Part shown: piece after piece, positions 61,884 to 64,000 of the stretch
Numbering within the stretch: the first letter of the stretch is position 1
Layout of the letters: every line of letters begins with the position of its first letter
Assembly (NCBI GenBank): GCA_021325635.1
Contig: JAJPGV010000056.1
Location: forward strand, 1-64,000
DNA length: 64,000 nt
Source of the DNA: Chloroflexota bacterium
GTDB lineage: Bacteria; Chloroflexota; JAJPGV01
Direction: 5' to 3'
Notes under the pieces: model-generated
What the model was told of the DNA's origin: nothing
Databases searched by the model: none
Seen by the model: the letters and a program-made list of their open reading frames with translations, nothing else
Program-made: the position numbers and the translations under genes

Positions 61884-62966
61884 ATGCACACGTTCCTTGC
61901 TCGCCATACGTCTCCCACTCTGCTGGTCGCCGCCGCCCTGACGCTGCTTACGGCCGCCTGCGGAGGATCGTCCGCTTCGTCCGGATCCCCCGCCGCGAAC
62001 GGCAGCGTCTCGACACGGGCTTCGTCGGCCGCGGCTTCGCCTTCGTCCGCCCCCTCGGCCGTGACCAAGCTGACGGTTTCGATCAACAACAACATCCCCA
62101 GCAGCTGGCCGCAATATGTGGCGAGCTCCGGCGGGATCTTCGCGGCCAATGGTTTGTCGGTCGATCTGCAGGTGATCAACGGAGGGCCTGCCCAGCTCGC
62201 GGGCCTCATCTCGAGCCAATTCCAGATCATCCAGCAGGGCGGCATCGAGGCGGCCAACGCTGCAGCCAACGGCTCGGAGCTGTCAATGGTGGCGACCATC
62301 GTGCCGGTGGGGACGTGGGTGTTCATGGTCCCGCCGAGCGTTCACAGCGCCGCCGATCTGAAGGGCCAGAAGGTCGGCATCCCGGCCCTAGGCGGAGGCG
62401 GCGAGTCTGCTGCTCGCTTCGGCCTGCCCAAAATTGGGATCGACCCGGATAAAGACGTCACCCTGGTCGCCGCCGGCAGCGTTCCCAACCTGCGGGCGGC
62501 GCTCATTTCGGGAGCGGTGGTGGGCGCGACCGTCCAGCCACTGGATATGGTCCCGCTGGAGCAGCAGGGCTTCCATGCCCTGTTCGACCTGGCCGCGCTG
62601 AAGATCGCCTCGCCTGATACCGGCATCGTGGTCAGTCGCTCGTATGCTGCTAGCCAGCGTCCGGTGCTGCAGAAGTACGTCGACTCGCTGGTGCAGAGCG
62701 TTGCCCGGATGAAGCAGGATCGTGCGCTGGCCGTGAACGTGTTGAAGACGCAGCTCAAATCGGACGACGACCAGCTGGTCAACCGCCTGTACGACTTCTA
62801 CATGCAGCAGGTGTTCCCGCCGCTGCCCTACCCTCGGGTGGAGCAGTTCACGGAGGTGCTGCCGCAGCTGGTCAAGGCCAATCCGGCCGTCGCCAACCTG
62901 GACCTGAACTCGCTCGTCGACCCGTCGTTCGTGCAGAGCGCCGCCGACCGCGGCCTAGGGCGCTAG
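61884..62966 (+). CDS. ABC transporter substrate-binding lipoprotein (NMT1/THI5-like)
   Basis: A protein of about 360 residues. The signal peptide ends with the lipobox LTAAC, with lipidated Cys26. A Ser/Ala-rich linker leads to the binding domain starting KLTVSINNNIPSSWPQYVASSGG. Phrases such as LKGQKVGIPALGGGGESAAR are typical of sulfonate, nitrate or pyrimidine-precursor binding proteins. It is unrelated in operon terms to any permease in the window. ATG 61884 was chosen because it gives a proper signal peptide; an upstream in-frame extension would spoil it. Confidence 0.88.
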   Translation: MHTFLARHTSPTLLVAAALTLLTAACGGSSASSGSPAANGSVSTRASSAAASPSSAPSAVTKLTVSINNNIPSSWPQYVASSGGIFAANGLSVDLQVINGGPAQLAGLISSQFQIIQQGGIEAANAAANGSELSMVATIVPVGTWVFMVPPSVHSAADLKGQKVGIPALGGGGESAARFGLPKIGIDPDKDVTLVAAGSVPNLRAALISGAVVGATVQPLDMVPLEQQGFHALFDLAALKIASPDTGIVVSRSYAASQRPVLQKYVDSLVQSVARMKQDRALAVNVLKTQLKSDDDQLVNRLYDFYMQQVFPPLPYPRVEQFTEVLPQLVKANPAVANLDLNSLVDPSFVQSAADRGLGR

Positions 62967-63013
62967 AGCGCCCGACGTACAAATCCCGGCGATGTTTCGC
63001 TCGGATGCAATAG

Positions 63014-63057
63014 CGTCATCCTGAGCGTCGAGCCCCGGATCCTCTCAGGCGGAGAGG
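63014..63057. repeat. Dispersed-repeat-like intergenic sequence with hairpin
   Basis: GTCATCCTGAGCG followed by GGATCCTCTC resembles an intergenic repeat that I recall from many environmental bacterial genomes (not checked). CCTCTC (63041-63046) and GAGAGG (63052-63057) form a 6-bp stem. It lies between convergent genes. Confidence 0.35.
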
Positions 63058-63078
63058 GGAACCTCCGCTAGCTTTGGA

Positions 63079-64000
63079 TCACTTCAGTGCGTCGGTGGCG
63101 ATCTTGAGCACCTGCGTGCGAAGGGCCAGGAGCTCTTCCGTCTGGTGCGGCACGTACTGGTCCATCTTCTTCGGGTCCGGCAGCTCGTCGGGGGCTCCGG
63201 GAGGCACGTCGGTGCGGCGGCTGTCCTGCTGGACGGCCTTGGTCAGGCTTTCCTGCACTTTGGCTGAAAGGAGCCAGTTCATGAACAGCTGCGTCGCCTT
63301 AGGGTGAGGCGCCTTGTTGAGCAGCTGAATGCCGCCGGAGCCAATTGACAGCGGCTCGGCTTTCACTCCCTCAGCCGGCAGCACGTTCTTGCCAAGGCCT
63401 TCCTGCTGGAATACGAGCAGGTCGTAGTTGCGCAGGCCGATGGCTGCCGGATAGTTGCCGCGGACCAGCCACTCCGCTATCTGGCGATTGTCGGATGAGA
63501 TGATCGGCTGCTGAGCGAGCAGCTGGCGCACGAAGTCCTCGCCATCTACCTTCAGGAACGTCGTGAGGAAGCCGAGTCCTGCCCCGCCGCGCGGATCCTG
63601 GAGGACGATCTTGCCCTTGAAGGACGGATCGAGGAGGTCGCGTTCGGTATTCAGCTTCGACGTGGGCACCAGGTCGCGGTTGACGTAGAGGGGGTGCGAA
63701 ACGTCAGCCAGGAAGCCGGGTAGGTATTGCTTCGACTTGTCGGCGTAGAAGGCCTGCCAGCCGCCCAGCCATTTCGACTCGTCGATAACTTCCGGCAGGA
63801 TCAGCAGCGGCTCGACGGGGTCAAGGACGCCACGGCTCATGGCGTCGAAAACCTGAGGATCGGGGCCGCCGATTCGCAGATCGGTCAGGTACTGTCCAGC
63901 CTTCCGCTCCTGGTCGATCTTTGGCCAGAAATCCCGGGAGTCGCCGCCGTTGTACTCCACGGAGATGTCGGGATAGTCCTTCTGGAAGGCGGTGAGGGCG
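63079..64000 (-). CDS. Extracellular solute-binding protein, iron/spermidine type (partial)
   Basis: The reading frame continues through the window edge, so the N-terminus and signal peptide are missing; about 307 residues are visible. The frame upstream of a GTG at 63960 still codes (FQKDYPDISVEYNGGDS), so that GTG is not the start. Phrases such as FKGKIVLQDPRGGAGLGFLTTFL and GIQLLNKAPHPKATQLFMNWLLS are typical of AfuA/FbpA-like family 1 binding proteins. The ligand is uncertain: ferric ion, polyamine or other. Transporter partners would lie outside the window. Confidence 0.85.
   Translation of the reverse strand, partial: ALTAFQKDYPDISVEYNGGDSRDFWPKIDQERKAGQYLTDLRIGGPDPQVFDAMSRGVLDPVEPLLILPEVIDESKWLGGWQAFYADKSKQYLPGFLADVSHPLYVNRDLVPTSKLNTERDLLDPSFKGKIVLQDPRGGAGLGFLTTFLKVDGEDFVRQLLAQQPIISSDNRQIAEWLVRGNYPAAIGLRNYDLLVFQQEGLGKNVLPAEGVKAEPLSIGSGGIQLLNKAPHPKATQLFMNWLLSAKVQESLTKAVQQDSRRTDVPPGAPDELPDPKKMDQYVPHQTEELLALRTQVLKIATDALK

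Overview
The window reads as a high-GC chromosomal segment from a free-living, monoderm-type bacterium, most likely a member of the Chloroflexota. That assignment is inference. It rests on a Flp/Tad pilus cluster without an outer-membrane secretin, lipoproteins with long Ala/Ser/Lys/Pro linkers, the order atpZBEFHAGDC-murA-mreB, a K+-independent-type membrane pyrophosphatase, and short GC-rich repeat arrays of a kind common in that phylum. No tRNA, rRNA, CRISPR array, transposase or prophage was seen.

Layout. 1-1.9 kb: a four-helix-bundle gene sits between two inverted GC-rich repeat arrays, followed by two small hypothetical genes. 1.9-13.8 kb: a GT4 glycosyltransferase is divergent from an acyl-CoA cluster: fused acetyl-CoA carboxylase carboxyltransferase (AccD-AccA), CaiB-type CoA transferase, B12-dependent acyl-CoA mutase large and small subunits, MeaB chaperone, GNAT acetyltransferase, propionyl-type carboxyltransferase, biotin carboxylase and biotin carrier. 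The mutase is annotated by family as methylmalonyl-CoA mutase, but its substrate-pocket residues are those of isobutyryl-CoA mutase. 14-17.5 kb: an orphan NitT/TauT-type binding lipoprotein and two polytopic membrane proteins. 17.7-28.5 kb: a complete monoderm-style Tad operon (Flp pilin, prepilin peptidase, two TadE-like, TadG-like, CpaB, CpaE, CpaF, TadB, TadC) ending in a membrane protein with a Cys-rich module.

28.7-38.5 kb: an ECF-type sigma factor with a membrane-anchored partner, a PHP hydrolase, H+-pyrophosphatase, MazG, an amidohydrolase and an O-antigen-ligase-like protein with repeats. 38.5-48 kb (minus strand): F-type ATP synthase operon followed by murA and mreB; MurA carries Asp in place of the fosfomycin-target Cys. 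48-53.3 kb: a BMP/nucleoside-type ABC importer. 53.5-61.7 kb (minus strand): aroQ, secF, secD, a small hypothetical gene, ftsK, RNase J, and a family-4 uracil-DNA glycosylase ending in a sliding-clamp motif; a candidate small RNA lies between the hypothetical gene and ftsK on the plus strand. 61.8-64 kb: two further solute-binding proteins, the last cut by the window edge.

Recurring themes are short repeat arrays at three loci, twice as facing inverted arrays, and long perfect intercistronic hairpins directly after the two genes whose products are needed in highest copy number (Flp pilin and ATP synthase c subunit).
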